DNA of 64,000 nt from positions 41,811,167 through 41,875,166 of the forward strand of contig NC_081850.1 of NCBI RefSeq assembly GCF_963259705.1, written 5' to 3'. Position numbers and translations under genes: made by a program. Under the pieces are notes generated by a model. It saw only the letters and a list, made by a program, of their open reading frames with translations, was not told the DNA's origin and searched no databases. Shown here piece by piece: positions 33,943-45,802 of this stretch (its first letter is position 1; every line of letters starts with the position of its first letter). This stretch comes from Myotis daubentonii. Its lineage: Eukaryota; Chordata; Mammalia; Chiroptera; Vespertilionidae.

Positions 33943-34830
33943 AAATTGAACACCTTGAAGCCAGACTTAAACTGCTGGAGAGTTTTGTTTCCAGTCCCTG
34001 GACCTAAGGCTTAAATTGGATGAAATCTTTCAGGATATTGTGCCAGGGATTCTCTTTGGTGGAGAAGAGCCAGTGAATGTACTGTCACAGACACAATACC
34101 TTTTCACTTTCTTATTTTGTCTTCATTACTGGGCCTCCCCGCCCCCACCCCACACCCTGCCTCCTGCAAACACTCAGGCTCACCATTTGCCTGCGTGCTT
34201 CAGTTTGCTCCATTCTCTGTCATTATCCTTCTGATTTGAAGACACAGCTATTGATGTTGATTGCTATCTGGTCACATACTGGAGGCAAAAGAGTCTCTCT
34301 CTCTCTCTTCCTCTCTCTCTCTCTCACACACACACACCCCACACAAAGACTATTCTTTAGTTTCCAGTGACCCCAGGATGTCTATGCACACCTGCACAAT
34401 TCCATACTGCAAATTGTTAAAACCAAAGATAGGGGGAAGGGATTTGCTCCGCTGATTGCTTTATAATTTCCTAATTTGCATACAATGGTTCTAAATAAAT
34501 AAATCCACTAAGGGATGTGGTCCTGATTTAGAGGGCTAGTTCTGTGCTAAATTAGCATTCATCCTCAGAGCCCGAATCTCTCCTCCCACCTCCCTCCAGG
34601 CTGATGTTCCTCTCTTGCCCATCACGAGTTCTCCTCTGGGTTCTTTCTCAGGCACCTCCTGGCAGAGACAGGCACAGAGATTCCTCTCTCCTCAATGTGC
34701 ACAGGGACCCTGAGGGAGGAGGGCTTCCCCCACCCAGCCAGCTTGATCCGCTGAGTCAACCCCAGCCTGCAGAGGGTGACAGATGTCCCAGCCAGGTCCT
34801 CATCGTCAGAGGAGTAAACATAAACTTTGA
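33943..34830. other. unique sequence with microsatellites
   Basis: (TC)n followed by (CA)n at about 34292-34340. The remainder (34480-34830) is repeat-free and moderately GC-rich, with no exon evidence. Confidence 0.5.
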
Positions 34831-34839
34831 GAACTGAGC

Positions 34840-34965
34840 TTTAGAATTTGCTTTCGGCACGACCATTAACTAGTTGTGTGCAATGGGGGGATGAGAGGGG
34901 CATTTAACTCCTCAGAAGCTCATTCACTTCATCTTAAAACTGGGATTAATAGAACAGGATATGGT
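34840..34965 (+). repeat. MIR SINE
   Basis: 'gaccattaactagttgtgtg', 'cacttcatcttaaaactggg' and 'attaatagaacaggatatgg' match the MIR core and 3' part, with a GA-rich insertion between. Confidence 0.65.
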
Positions 34966-35161
34966 GGCGCTTAAATGCGGAACTGTATTGGAAGTTCTTT
35001 GGAAATTGCGATGTACCGCGCAAATGTGAGTCATTCCTCTTCTACTTCCATTACCACAGGTGAGTTTGCAGCACCAATTGTGGAGGTCCTTTCCACTGCT
35101 TCTCAAAGTGATAACCAGCCAGTGTTAGGTTGGATGAAGCTCATAGTTGGATGTACTGTTT

Positions 35162-35339
35162 TGCATTAAATGGTATCACCTTAATTGAGATAACAGCCTA
35201 CTTTTTTATATTTCAAAAATGTTTCACAACTGCAACTTGAAACAGCAATTTCTGTGGGCTAAGAAGTATAAAAAAGTATATATACATTCAAGATAATACA
35301 GGGGCAAGCCGTATACTGGCAATGAGCTTTCTGGTTAGA
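35162..35339. repeat. diverged local duplicate, copy A
   Basis: 178 bp related to 36330-36514. Both run from 'gcattaaat' to 'gagctttctggttaga', sharing 'aagataatacaggg', 'gaaacagca' and 'tttctgt…ggct'. I estimate about three-quarters identity. It is not a family I recognise. Confidence 0.75.
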
Positions 35340-35508
35340 CGCCAACTCTGGGCTCTATACTTACTTCCTTGTTCCTTCTCACCCTAAACAAGCTTTACTT
35401 TGTGGCTCCAGCCAATCCAACATTACCTATTTTGTTTTCAATTCTTTTTCCTATAAAAACGTCCTGCTCCTGCCCCATTTTGCAGTTGTCCACTTCATGG
35501 AGTGTTAA

Positions 35509-35600
35509 ATGGTTTGCTTGTATCACCTAAATTGTCTTCTTTAATCATCTTCTTATGGTTTGCTTGTATCACCTAAATTGTCTTCTTTAATCATCTTCTT
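35509..35600. repeat. 46-bp perfect tandem duplication
   Basis: Unit beginning 'atggtttgcttgtatcacct' and ending 'tttaatcatcttctt', twice without mismatch (35509-35554, 35555-35600). Confidence 0.97.
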
Positions 35601-35689
35601 AAACACTAACTTGAAGTTAGCAAAGGACAAAGGATCTTTTGCTAACAGTAAAGGAGACAGAATTAGGATTGGGAAAACAAGATTGGAGA

Positions 35690-36245
35690 AAGTTTGTCAC
35701 AGCTGATTTGGGAAATTCTAATAGTAGACCCAAGAGGCTTGCGATTTTAAATAGAATTGTCAGGGAGGCCTCACTGAAATAGTGACAGTTGTGCCAATAC
35801 TTCAAGTTGTGAGGGAGTGAGGAAAGTGGACATCTGTGGAAGGGCATGCCAATCAGAGGGAACAGCCAGTGCAAAGGCCCTGAGGTAGGACATCACCAGA
35901 TGTGTTCAATGAACAGCAGTGAGCAAGGTCAGAGGATTAATAGAAGGAGGAGAGGTAGTGATTTTTATAATCCAGGATTACATAGGTCCTTATAATAAAG
36001 AATATAGTTTTATCTTGTATAAAATGGGAATCCATTCTAGGGAGGGACAAGTGACATGAACCGATCTGAGAATGGTTTAATTTTGTTATGTTGAGTTGTC
36101 AATATACTTTTTAAGTAATTCAAGAAGAGTCCTTGAAGGATTGAATGTAGGACCTGAGACATCAGGCAAGGATGACTCAGCACTTTTTTTAGCATGAGCG
36201 CTCAGGGCAATAATGGGATGACAATAGTGGAGAGGGTGGGGGAGG
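35690..36245 (-). repeat. L2 LINE, antisense
   Basis: Contains the characteristic reverse-complement L2 stretch 'cagagggaacagccagtgca' 'aaggccctgaggtaggacat', then 'gaacagcagtgagcaaggtc' and 'ggacaagtgacatgaaccga'. No coding capacity remains. Confidence 0.88.
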
Positions 36246-36329
36246 GGACAGATGACCTAACCTGTGTGTTTGCTGTTGTTATTGTGACTTTTCTTCTTAT
36301 CGCCTTCTCTATCTCCAGACATTACTTTG

Positions 36330-36514
36330 TGCATTAAATTGTGTTACTTTTATTGAAATAACAGGTTACTTTTGTTTTTTATAGTTAGAAAATATTTTCA
36401 CAACCTCAGTTTCTCTGAAACAGCAGTTTCTGTTGGCTGAGAAGTGTAAAATATACATAATTCCAAGATAATACAGGGACAAACCATATACTGGAAATGA
36501 GCTTTCTGGTTAGA
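36330..36514. repeat. diverged local duplicate, copy B
   Basis: Partner of 35162-35339, in the same orientation and 1.17 kb downstream. The flanks are not homologous, so the duplication is confined to about 180 bp. Confidence 0.75.
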
Positions 36515-36645
36515 AGATTTTCTTTATCCCACGGAATTCAGTTTTCTAGGTGTTTTTTTGTTTTGTTTTTGTTTTGGGGTTGTTGTTGTTTTTGGGTCCA
36601 GGTTCTTTTTAGTGTTTCTTATTTTGCAATTTATTATTTATTTTT

Positions 36646-36870
36646 TATTTTTAAATATATATTATTGATTTCTCACAGAGAGGAAGGGAGAGGGAGAGGG
36701 ATAGAGAGTTAGAAACATTGATGAGAGAGAAACATCGATCAACTGCCTCCTGCACACTCCCTACTGGGGATGTGCCCACAACCAAGGTACATGCCCTTGA
36801 CCGGAATCCAACCTGGGACCTTTCAATCCGCAGGCTGATGCTCTATCCACTGAGCCAAACCGGTTAGGGC
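36646..36870 (-). repeat. VES SINE, antisense
   Basis: Complete, ending 'gagccaaaccggttagggc'. Flanked by tgcaatttattatttatttt (36625-) and tgcaatttatttatttattt (36871-), a TSD that has slipped in its TTTA units. Confidence 0.95.
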
Positions 36871-37079
36871 TGCAATTTATTTATTTATTTTTTAGAATAA
36901 GTAGATTTACAACATAATCTGAGCTGCTACTTCCAGCTATCAAACAGCACCTGCTCAACTCCAGGGCTACCATTGACATGGTGGCTTCCTGCTCCCTGGA
37001 GGCAAAAGGCATCTCCTCTGAAAGCAGCATGAGCTGCAGAAGTAGTAGCTATCAATGCAGAGAATGTGAACAATGCAGG

Positions 37080-37420
37080 ACCACGTAAAGAAAATCATTA
37101 TCTGAAATTAATTAACACTTTGAAACATATGGGTGAATTTTCTTCCAGCTTTTTCTCTATGCATATGTGTAAATATATACTTTTGTTTTTCAGATTTGAG
37201 ATCATCCTGTAAACAAGTTTAGTATCCTACTTACTATCTTCTTTCCCATTTAAAACATTCTAAGGATTTTTCCATGACCTTACTTATTTTTCATAACCTT
37301 GCATGATGGTCCATAATATGGATAATGGATATATCGTATTTGGTAAGAATTGCACCATTATTAGATATTTGTGTTCTTTCAAATAAAATTCTATTACATA
37401 TAACACTATTCCAGGCCTTT
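37080..37420. repeat. ancient LINE-type repeat
   Basis: Shares motif order with the 31210-31800 repeat ('catgatggtccataatatgg', 'gaattgcaccattatt'). Old, with poorly defined edges. Confidence 0.35.
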
Positions 37421-37519
37421 ATTTAAATTTTAAATTCTTTATTTAAATCTTTAACTTGGACCAGAGACATAGAATCACAGCACAGACTGTTGAACCTCAG
37501 AGGAAAGGCAGGGGTGGGT

Positions 37520-37690
37520 GGGTGGGAAGAGATCAACCAAAGAACTTGTATGCATATATGCATAACCCATGGACACTGACAATAGGGTGGTGAAGGCCTG
37601 GGGCAGGGGGCAGAGATGGGCTGGAAGAGGTCAATGAGGGGGAAAAGGGGACATATGTAATACTTTCAACAATAAAGATTTTTTAAAAGG
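37520..37690 (+). repeat. 5'-truncated bat L1 3' end
   Basis: Same sequence as 5495-5655: 'gcataacccatggacactga', 'ggtggtgaaggcctggggca', 'gtaatactttcaacaataaa' and a poly(A)-like tail to about 37700. No TSD was identified. Confidence 0.65.
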
Positions 37691-37779
37691 AAAAAAAAAG
37701 AAATGGGCTCATTTTGAAGTAGTTAAAATCTTATCAGTGAAAGTGATCAAGCATAAGAGAGGTACTACATCTTAAGTTT

Positions 37780-37860
37780 GCTCTGAGAAGTAAATGTTAA
37801 TATATTAATAAATAAAGCACTTCTGCAAGTACCTAGCATGTAGTATGCATAATATGTGTT
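37780..37860 (+). repeat. MIR 3' fragment
   Basis: 'aataaagcacttctgcaagt' 'acctagcatgtagtatgcat' fits the MIR 3' end. Confidence 0.6.
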
Positions 37861-37934
37861 TAGCTAGTTTAATGTAGGCTCATGTTTCTCTACAAAGCAA
37901 AAGAATGTCTCCCATATCACGTTTATAATATCAT

Positions 37935-38330
37935 TTATTCATTCATTCAACAGATGAATCTATTAAGCACATTTCAAGAAAGAGAGCCAGTAACAAGCGC
38001 TGTGCATTTGACACAGAAGGAAGTGATAGAGAATGACTGGGCAGTCATGGAAGATTTCTCTGAAGATCAGAATCAAAGGAAGGACGGGGCCCAGAGAGCA
38101 TTTCAGACAGGAGGGGGTGTTAGTGCAAAGGCCCTGAGGAGGAAGTGAAGTTGGCAAGGATCAGACAGCCAAGGATCAAAATGAAGGTCACTGTAGAGTT
38201 TAGGAAGACTACCTAGAACAGGTGGGGTTGCAGACAATAAGGAGCCTTGATGCGGAATTTGGCTTTCAGTCTGAGAGCAGTGAGAAGGCATTAGGATTTC
38301 ACACTGAGAGGTGGGAACGGGAAGCAGAAC
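37935..38330 (-). repeat. L2 LINE, antisense
   Basis: Starts with the 'cattcattcattcaacagatg' region of the L2 terminus, then 'agtgcaaaggccctgaggag' and 'ggcttggatgcggaattt'-like sequence in reverse-complement order. An 88-codon frame across it is chance. Confidence 0.82.
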
Positions 38331-38549
38331 CAGAAAGGCCAATTCTGGGTAGTCTTGGTGAGACAAGATGGTTTCAGCAATTTTTTTCTCTCTAAATGTA
38401 GAACTACCAGATGAGACTTATGTAGTTTGCCTCCTTTTTACTTTATATTTTGGTTCTGAAACAAATCTACATGTAATGCACTTAGATATTTGGAAATTTA
38501 GAATCATGATCAAATACTAGTATTGTCAACTCTAGGCAAGAATGCTCAC

Positions 38550-38645
38550 ATTTTATAGATAAGAATTTTGAGACCTAGAGTAGTGAAATGACTTCTCTGG
38601 AATCACATTTGGTCAATAATAGAACTAAAACCAGAATCAACGTCA
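38550..38645 (-). repeat. MIR SINE fragment, antisense
   Basis: 'ttttatagataagaattttg', 'agtgaaatgacttctctgga' and 'tagaactaaaaccagaatc'. Confidence 0.65.
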
Positions 38646-38702
38646 CATAATTTGCCAGTGACTACACAGACCAGCACTTATTTACCAAGAACTAGAGCCA
38701 CA

Positions 38703-38755
<53 letters not shown>

Positions 38756-38938
38756 TTATTTTTTTACAGAGAGGAAGGGAGAGGGATAGAGAGTTAGAAA
38801 CATCAATCAGCTGCCTCCTGCACACTCCCTACTGGGGTTGTGCCCGCAACCAAGGTACATGCCCTTGACCGGAATCGAACCTGGGACCCTTGAGTCCGCA
38901 GACTGACGCTCTATCCACTGAGCCAAACCGGTTAGGGC
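38703..38938 (-). repeat. VES SINE, antisense, (TA)n tail
   Basis: The tail has become a TA microsatellite of about 48 bp (38705-38752). The body lacks part of the 'cgatgagagagaaaca' segment. TSD tagagccaca at 38693-38702 and 38939-38948, exact. Confidence 0.95.
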
Positions 38939-38999
38939 TAGAGCCACAGTCTTGACAGTGAGGTGAAATTTATGTAACAAATGTGGCTTTATTCTTTTA

Positions 39000-39215
39000 A
39001 TTTTTAAAATGTTCCAGTATGTATTGACATAAAATATTGTATAAGTTTAACATATACAATGTGTTGACTTTAATACACTTATATATTACAAAATGATTAC
39101 CCCATAGCATTAGCTAACACCTACATCACATCACATAATTACTATTTCTTTTTTGAGGTAAAAACATTTAAGATCTCTCTTAGCCACTTTCAAGTACATA
39201 AGACATTATTATTAA
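39000..39215 (-). repeat. L1M LINE 3' region, antisense
   Basis: 'gtattgacataaaatattgt', 'cattagctaacacctacatc', 'acatcacataattactattt', 'catttaagatctctcttagc': the reverse complement of the L1M 3' region also seen in sense at 55735-55905. Confidence 0.8.
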
Positions 39216-39576
39216 CTTCAAGAAATAGGCACATACAAAGAGAAAGCACAAATTCTACCAATGTGAATTTATCAACAAGTTGATTTCCAACTATTTCTTT
39301 GCGGGTCAGTTTGTACAACAGTTAATACATTGCTTATGTATCCCATCCTGTACTTTCGTGTAGACACTTGTCATCACTTTCTATTTTAATTATCAAACGA
39401 ATGACTTCAAAGAAAACTGGAATCATGATTCTTCTTCTTCTGAAACAATAGGAGGCTGAGTTACGGCCACTCCTCAGTTCTCTTGACCCAGACATAAACA
39501 ATATATAAGAGTCTAAGCTAACGTAAAATGATATGTAGCACTGAGAGCTCACGGACCCTTTGGAAATCATCTAGTT

Positions 39577-39765
39577 CAGTGGTTCTGCCTGAATGTCCCC
39601 GACCTGCAGCGTCGGCATCACCTGGGAAGTGGTTAGAAATGCAGATTCCCAGGCCTGGTCCCAGACCCTGAGTCGGAAACCTTGGGGATGACCCCCAGCC
39701 ATGGGTGCTTTAGCAAGACCTGTAGGAGATTGCTCCTGACTTCTGCTTCGTTTTGAAAACCACTG
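39577..39765. mobile_element. MER5A hAT-Charlie MITE
   Basis: 189 bp, the usual MER5A length, running cagtggttctgcctgaatg to gttttgaaaaccactg with inverted ends. Exact 8-bp TSD atctagtt at 39569-39576 and 39766-39773. Interior 'gaaatgcagattcccaggcc' is diagnostic. Confidence 0.95.
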
Positions 39766-39774
39766 ATCTAGTTC

Positions 39775-39895
39775 AAATTGCTCTTTATTGCACCGGTGAG
39801 GCAACAGAGAACCAGAGGAGTCAAGTGATTTGCTTGAGCTGACCCTGGTTAGCATCACAACCAGGACTAGAACCTGGGCCCCCAGGTGCCCGGTG
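39775..39895 (-). repeat. MIR SINE, antisense
   Basis: 'ggtgaggcaacagagaacca', 'gtcaagtgatttgcttgagc' and 'ggactagaacctgggccccc'. Confidence 0.75.
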
Positions 39896-40775
39896 CGGTG
39901 CATTTGCATCTTGAACTGGACTTCCTTCCATTCTCTGCAGTTGCAACCCGAGAAGCCCAAGTTGGGCCCAATCGTCATTGCTTTTTGTCTCTGCCCTCCT
40001 ATCCTCCATCAGGGAAAGGTATGCTTCACCGAAGCGCCTGGGTTCTTTCGTTTCTTTTTGGACGGTTGCTGGAGTTTGTTGTTTGGAAGCTGCATAAATA
40101 ATGAGCAGGCCCGGCCAGCCCTGTTTAGCCACGGCTAAACCTTAGAAGGGAGTGTAGAGCTACCCAGAGTCCAGCCTCTTCCAGATGCAATTTGAATAAC
40201 TTAAAAAAAAAAAAAAAAAGAATGGAGGCTCACTATCTATTTTCACAAGCATTTATCTGATCAGAGCTTCAATACAAGCTTTCTGTTTGTTTGTTTGTTG
40301 AGGAATGAATTCATACAAAGGTCCCAGTAGAAGTGGAAAGATAGTTGAAACACTAGCCTGAAAATTCAGATGTGCAGTGACTATTTGGTAGCACCCGGCC
40401 ACAGCAGTGTAGCCCCTGCTTTCTATGCTAGTAAGATGGTGTTACGAATTCAGTCCCTGCTAAAAAAGAGATCGTGTCATCCTAGAACTTTACCTGGCAT
40501 CTCCTTTCTATAGTTGTTAATATAGCCAAATACGATACAGTTACTCCAGTGGTTGGGTGGTGTTTCTGGCGGGTGTGATTGTGAGTGTGTCTGTGGGCAG
40601 GAAAGGTGAGCAAAGAAGCAGTTAGGGAGACGAATGGGCAAAGCAGCAAATCAGCACTGGGAATTGGCTATCGGAGGAAATCAGTCATTAAAACTAGGCA
40701 CATGCTAATTGCACAGCCTGACCCCCACTCATCCTCCCTCATGGCCCCTTCCAATCCAGTTTATTCTCCTAAGCG
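39896..40775. other. unique intergenic sequence
   Basis: A17 at about 40203-40219 and (TTTG)n at 40284-40300. Open frames of 71-135 codons at 39571-40138 cross MER5A and MIR and are not genes. Nothing else recognised. Confidence 0.5.
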
Positions 40776-40779
40776 CTGA

Positions 40780-41860
40780 GGCCACAGCCCACTGGCCTCT
40801 TATGTAAGTCTGAAATCAGATCTGGCGTGCGATTGGTTTTAGCCTGTCACAGACGCAGGCCACTGTGTTGCCCTGACAAGGCTGTTCAGCATAGCATATG
40901 ACTATAAATCTTCTTTTTCGCGCACCACAGTGGGGACCTTTGTCCTAGCAGTGATTTAGCAGCTTTTATTAGCCTGAGAAGCAGCCAGTAATCAGGAAAC
41001 ATTTAAAGTGGGAGCTTGCTCATTGAGATGGAGAAGAATCCGGAAACTCACAGCTTTTTTAAAAAACTACTTTTGATTTAAGAAAAAATAAGACCTTAAA
41101 AAAAGTCTATGATATGTTTTCATTTTAAATCTATGATTGCTCAAACGGATCCACACATAATTTAGCAAAGACTTGAACTCACAACTGTTAAAGTATCTTT
41201 AAAACTCTGCGTTTGTCAAACCCTGAGGCATGGGAGCTTAAGTTGGAGTTTTCAGAATGATGCATTTTGAAAGATTGCAGTTCCTGGATGGCAGCTCTGT
41301 GTATGTTATTCAGATCCTGGAATATCTACTACTTTTAAATTCACTGTGATTCCAATTAGAGTTTGGGCTCAGGGGTTGGCAGCAGCTGCAAATAAGAACT
41401 AATAACATTTCATTCCACTACTTATGTATTCTGCAAATGCGTTCCTGACATGGTCGTTTGCATATGATGTCAGCGTGGGAAAATAAGAAGGTATTAGCAT
41501 CTGTAAGCCCAGCAGAAATTTCTCAGAGAAGTCACCTCTCAAGCTCTTACAGCTGATTCCACAATTTAGGCAGTGTTCGCATTTTTCAAAATGTATTTGG
41601 TGATTTTTTTCATTTACTGAGCCATAAAATATTAATGGCTCTTTATTTGCAAATTCTTATTTCACTTTCATTGAGATTAAATGTTCTCAATGAAACATAA
41701 TGATGACAAATCAGTGGTCTTATTACTATGTGCCATTGAAATTTTTATACAAATATAAAATAATTAGTCTCAGAAATTTAAACATATCTGTATGGCCATC
41801 AATCTGAAGGTTTCTGTTGAAGTGCTTTCTATCAGTTCCTGAAACTATCTGTGGGAAGAC
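40780..41860. promoter_or_regulatory. candidate conserved enhancer block B
   Basis: About 1.1 kb with no recognisable repeat. It includes an octamer-like 'gtttgcatatgatgtcagcg' (41457-41476), 'agcataaaatattaatggct'-type AT motifs (41622-41642) and many TAAT/ATTA cores. It looks like the other repeat-poor blocks at 24-25 kb and 57-58.5 kb. Function is inferred from composition only. Confidence 0.35.
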
Positions 41861-44582
41861 AGAAGCATTATAGGCATTCAATTCGTTTATATCTCATACT
41901 TATTATTGACATATACTATTGTAGAAACACAAGGGCCTCTGCTGTAGGTCTTAGGACCCTCTGGGAGAGTGAAAGAGTGTCATATGACACTAAAAGAGGG
42001 AAATGAGCCTTTCAAAAAGGAACTTCGCTTTTAAAATGTGGCATAAATGATCTTATCTCTATAGCAAAGAGTTTGATCCTAATTCACAAAGAGCTGGAGT
42101 TATGCAGCCAAAGAAAAGTGGAGGCCTATCCATTTATCTGAGGATTTGGGGACCATCCACAGCGACCAGGCAGGTTGTTCGGGAAAGAAAGCCCACCCTT
42201 CCCGGCATTATCTGATGGCACAGATGGTCTTATATTTCCCAGATAATTGCACCACACACTGTTTTGCTTTGCTGGGTCATAGCAATTGGCCGATCTGCCG
42301 TGAGATAAGGGGGGGGGGGTGAAATTTACCAGGAAAGTCATTCCTTTAAAAGTATTTACCTATAAGCTGTTGTGGGCGCTTTGTGTGCTCCAGAGCAGGC
42401 GGCCAGGACTGGGGAGGGGGGGTGGGGGAATGAGTAACAATCTGATAATGGAGCTGAATGCGACCATAGAATTATTTTTACACCAGCTTGCTATCGCTAT
42501 AATAACTGAAACCCAGAAATGTTGTGACTTTCTTCAGTCAAATGGTTTGTTAATGCCAACTACTGGAACAGATGCTGGGTGCTCTGACTCATATCTTGAT
42601 AATTTTCCCCCCACTATGAATATATTACCATGTAGTAGATACTGTTCCTTGCTACCTAGTATTTATTGGCCTGTTTTCTTCTATTTACTAGAAACCCACC
42701 CCACCCAACCTCTCACCTTCTCCCCCCCCCCCCCCCCCAAGGAACAAACTCTTTCCCCACATAATACCTAAGACCCAGGCACAATTGATTCTAGTCCCAG
42801 CTGGAGTCTAAATCCAGGCAGTCCCCATCCCCCCAACCTTGCCTTGCCTGGAAAACAAGCTTATGCCAGTCATCACAAGGCATTCTCTAACATCACTATT
42901 GGCCCAAATAAACTGATGGGAAGGACTTTTATCCCATTCTTGGGTCAGAAACATCAATAAGGAGGCAGGCAGGCGGCCCCAATTGCTGCTGGCAGGCATG
43001 GATAGCCAACCACACGGAAAGCCAACTTTAGGGACATGCCTCACAACAGGGCAGTAAGAATACGAACAGTACCGTCCCTTGAACTAGTCTGGCCTCTGGA
43101 TGTTTTAAATGACTTAAATTTTCAATTCATTCAGCCAATTTGAGTTCTAGTGTCCATGACTTGCAGTTGAAAATATCCCACCTCGTAGACACTAATGCGT
43201 TTAGATATGTGAATACACCCCTACCTGTAACTGGGCCTCAGGAAAACATTGGGCTTGGACAGGAGATCCCACTATCACTAAGACAACCTTCCAGAACTCT
43301 GGCCCTAATTGGGGTCATGGCAGATCTGGAACTCCTTGTGATGTTCCTCACAACTCAAGTAGCCTGGGATTCTGTCTTTTCTCCTTTATTTTAGTTGTGG
43401 CTTTGATTTCCTAACAAGGAGAAAACACTATGTTTGATTTCTTTTAGGTTGTTCATATGAAGAATATTTATTGGCTTATGTTGTATTTACCTATGAACTT
43501 TAAGTTTCTAGAACTTAAGATTGATAGCCAATTATAATATAAAATTTCAAAATGATAAAATAAGAAGAGAATAAAAATGATCTATCGTATTTCCAGCCTC
43601 CAAAGCAAACCATTGTTGGGAAATGGTCAGATTTGCTTCTATTCTCCTATCAAGGCATATATTTAATATTCATGGTTTACTTATCTAAATATTTATATGT
43701 TATAATGATTATATTAATGTTATTTTGTTTTTTATATAATGTGACATCTTGAAGAATGTTATATTCCATTTGCATTGTAACATCCCACAAAGCTACTTTT
43801 CCTTTTGTGCTGCTGCTCAGGCAGCAGCATTGAGCTTGGATTGAAGGAATCGTCAGTTAGGCCTCCCAAGGACCAGGTGACTGTCGGAGCTGGGAGTGCT
43901 ATTACTCAGCACTGAGGATCTGCTGTCCTCAGGTGGGCCCCTCTGGGAGACATGCCCATCACCTCTGTCAGTTTTCCAATATGTAAACCAGATTGCCTTG
44001 CATATTTGTGTATATTGAACAAGGCATTGTATTTGCCTTCTACACTAGAATGCCAAATAGTGGCATGTAAACTCTGAAAGAGGTAGAGTGAGTTTTCACA
44101 TATTGGCTCCCCAGCTCCAAGGTACAGAAATTACCAGAAGACAGACACTTCAGAGCTGCTCCTGCCAGAATGTGAGCTTGAGGCTGGAACTGTGTGAGGG
44201 GTGCCTATGGCCCGTTAACCCCTTCCCCAGATCTTTGGCCACCATCTTTCCTTGCCTGATTTTCTGTCTGTGAGTTATTTTTTTTTCTTTTTAATATAGC
44301 CACCGCTTCATCTGTGACTTTGCATGTTACTGATAGAAAATTGATGAAATTTTAAAACAAATCCAGATTTTCAGACTGGAATTTTATACACAAAGACAGA
44401 AAATTTGGGCTTTAAAGTTCACTCAGGCTAGATGGGATAATAATGGTAATATTCTAATTTTCTATGACATCCTCCCACCAAAGAGATGAATTCACCTTAT
44501 AACAATATTGAAATATTCACAAAATGTTCATAAGTAAATGTAATGCTGCCTTATTTATGAAGAAACCAGGCCTGCTTCTCTT
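41861..44582. other. unique intergenic sequence
   Basis: Contains G12 (about 42308-42319), a G-rich tract at 42402-42428 and C17 (42722-42738). The longest open frame of the window (150 codons, 42319-42771) runs from the G tract into the C tract and resembles no protein. A short perfect hairpin (tgctgctgctcaggcagcag) lies at 43808-43830. No gene supported. Confidence 0.5.
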
Positions 44583-44793
44583 TTAAAAAAATTTTTTATT
44601 GATTTCAGAGAGGAAGGGTTGGGAGAGAGATAGAAACATCAGTGATGAGAGAGAATCATTGATTGGCTGCCTCCTGCATGCCCCACACCTAGAATCGAGC
44701 CCGAAACCTGGACATGTGCCCTGACTGGTAATTGAACTGTGACCTTCTGGCTCACAGGTCAATGCTCAACCACTGAGCCACGCCGGCTGGGCA
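44583..44793 (-). repeat. VES SINE, antisense
   Basis: Ends 'gagccacgccggctgggc'. Exact 15-bp TSD aggcctgcttctctt (44568-44582, 44794-44808). Confidence 0.96.
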
Positions 44794-44808
44794 AGGCCTG
44801 CTTCTCTT

Positions 44809-45634
44809 GAAGGCACTTTTCAAGGTTGTACAGAAAGTGGCTAAGTTGGAACTTTCAGGGTCTTTAAAACAGGGACACTGAGGAAAGATTTAAGAATTCT
44901 ATGTAACTATCAGACAACCACATTATGAACCATTTACAAAATCCCATTTAAATGTATTGACATTAAATAGTCATATGGAGCAAATCCTGCTTGAATCATA
45001 TGTCTTAAAAAATAACTATAGCAAATGTATTTGGAAAATGTTAAGAGAATTGGAGCAAATTTTTCCTTTACAGTTCACCCACTTCTATTTATTCTTCTTC
45101 AGTGACATGTGGAAACCTCATGGTTCTCCTATGATGTGTAATTTAAGAGTAAAAATCTATCTCGAGAAGCATCCTTTGGCTATTTCCCTTCCCAAAGTTC
45201 AAATTGCTGGTCACAACTTCAAGTGCAAGATATTTTTAATCTATTTCTGTGCTTGTAGTGCAGTGTGATGAAAACATTCAGAATCCAAGGTTGGCCATAA
45301 GGCACATGGTGGCACAATCCCTGAAGTCCTCTAGCAACGCAAGAATGTTATCCTACACAAAGCATGTCCAAGAGCGCTGTGGCTCTATGTGCTAACAATC
45401 GCTGTGCCCTGAACGCCACCAACTCTAAAGCAGCTTATTGCACTGAAAATATTAGGGGAGAAAGTATGACTACAGTTGTTGATTCATAGATTTAAGGAAA
45501 ACTGTATATTCTCAGAAGTTTTTGGCTGGGGTAAAAACATTTGAGACTTTTCCAAAGAGAGACAGAGGTTGTTGGGTTAAATCTTAAAGCAGATTCAAAA
45601 GATTTTTGTCAATCTTTTGAAATTTATCTAATAA
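44809..45634. other. unique AT-rich sequence
   Basis: A 103-codon frame (44957-45268) has no recognisable domain. Nothing else seen. Confidence 0.5.
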
Positions 45635-45802
45635 CTCGAGACCCGATGCACGAACTTCATGCAAGGGCCTTGGCCCCACCCCTGCCCGCCCTGCCTCTGC
45701 CACCTCTGCCTCAGCCCCCACCCACTGCCGCTTTGTCCAGAAGGAAGGACGTCCAGGAGGACGTCCAGTCTAATTAGCATATAATGCTTCTATTATTATA
45801 GA
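45635..45802 (-). mobile_element. short HeliBat Helitron
   Basis: 168 bp. Minus strand starts TCTATAATAATAGAAGC at 45802 after host A and has 'gctaattagactggacgtcc'. It ends 'gtgcatcgggtctcgag' at 45635, where the usual CTAG has changed. The interior is a C-rich tract unlike the other copies. Confidence 0.9.

Noticed and set aside
39571..40138. Frames of 102-135 codons on both strands
   Set aside because: They cross a MER5A element and a MIR, so cannot be a conserved exon.
42319..42771. Longest open frame (150 codons)
   Set aside because: Runs between a G12 and a C17 tract; the translation has no domain and ends in proline/lysine-rich low complexity. Chance frame.
43808..43830. Short perfect hairpin as a microRNA candidate
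   Set aside because: The stem is only about 10 bp and made of GCA repeats, too short for a microRNA precursor.
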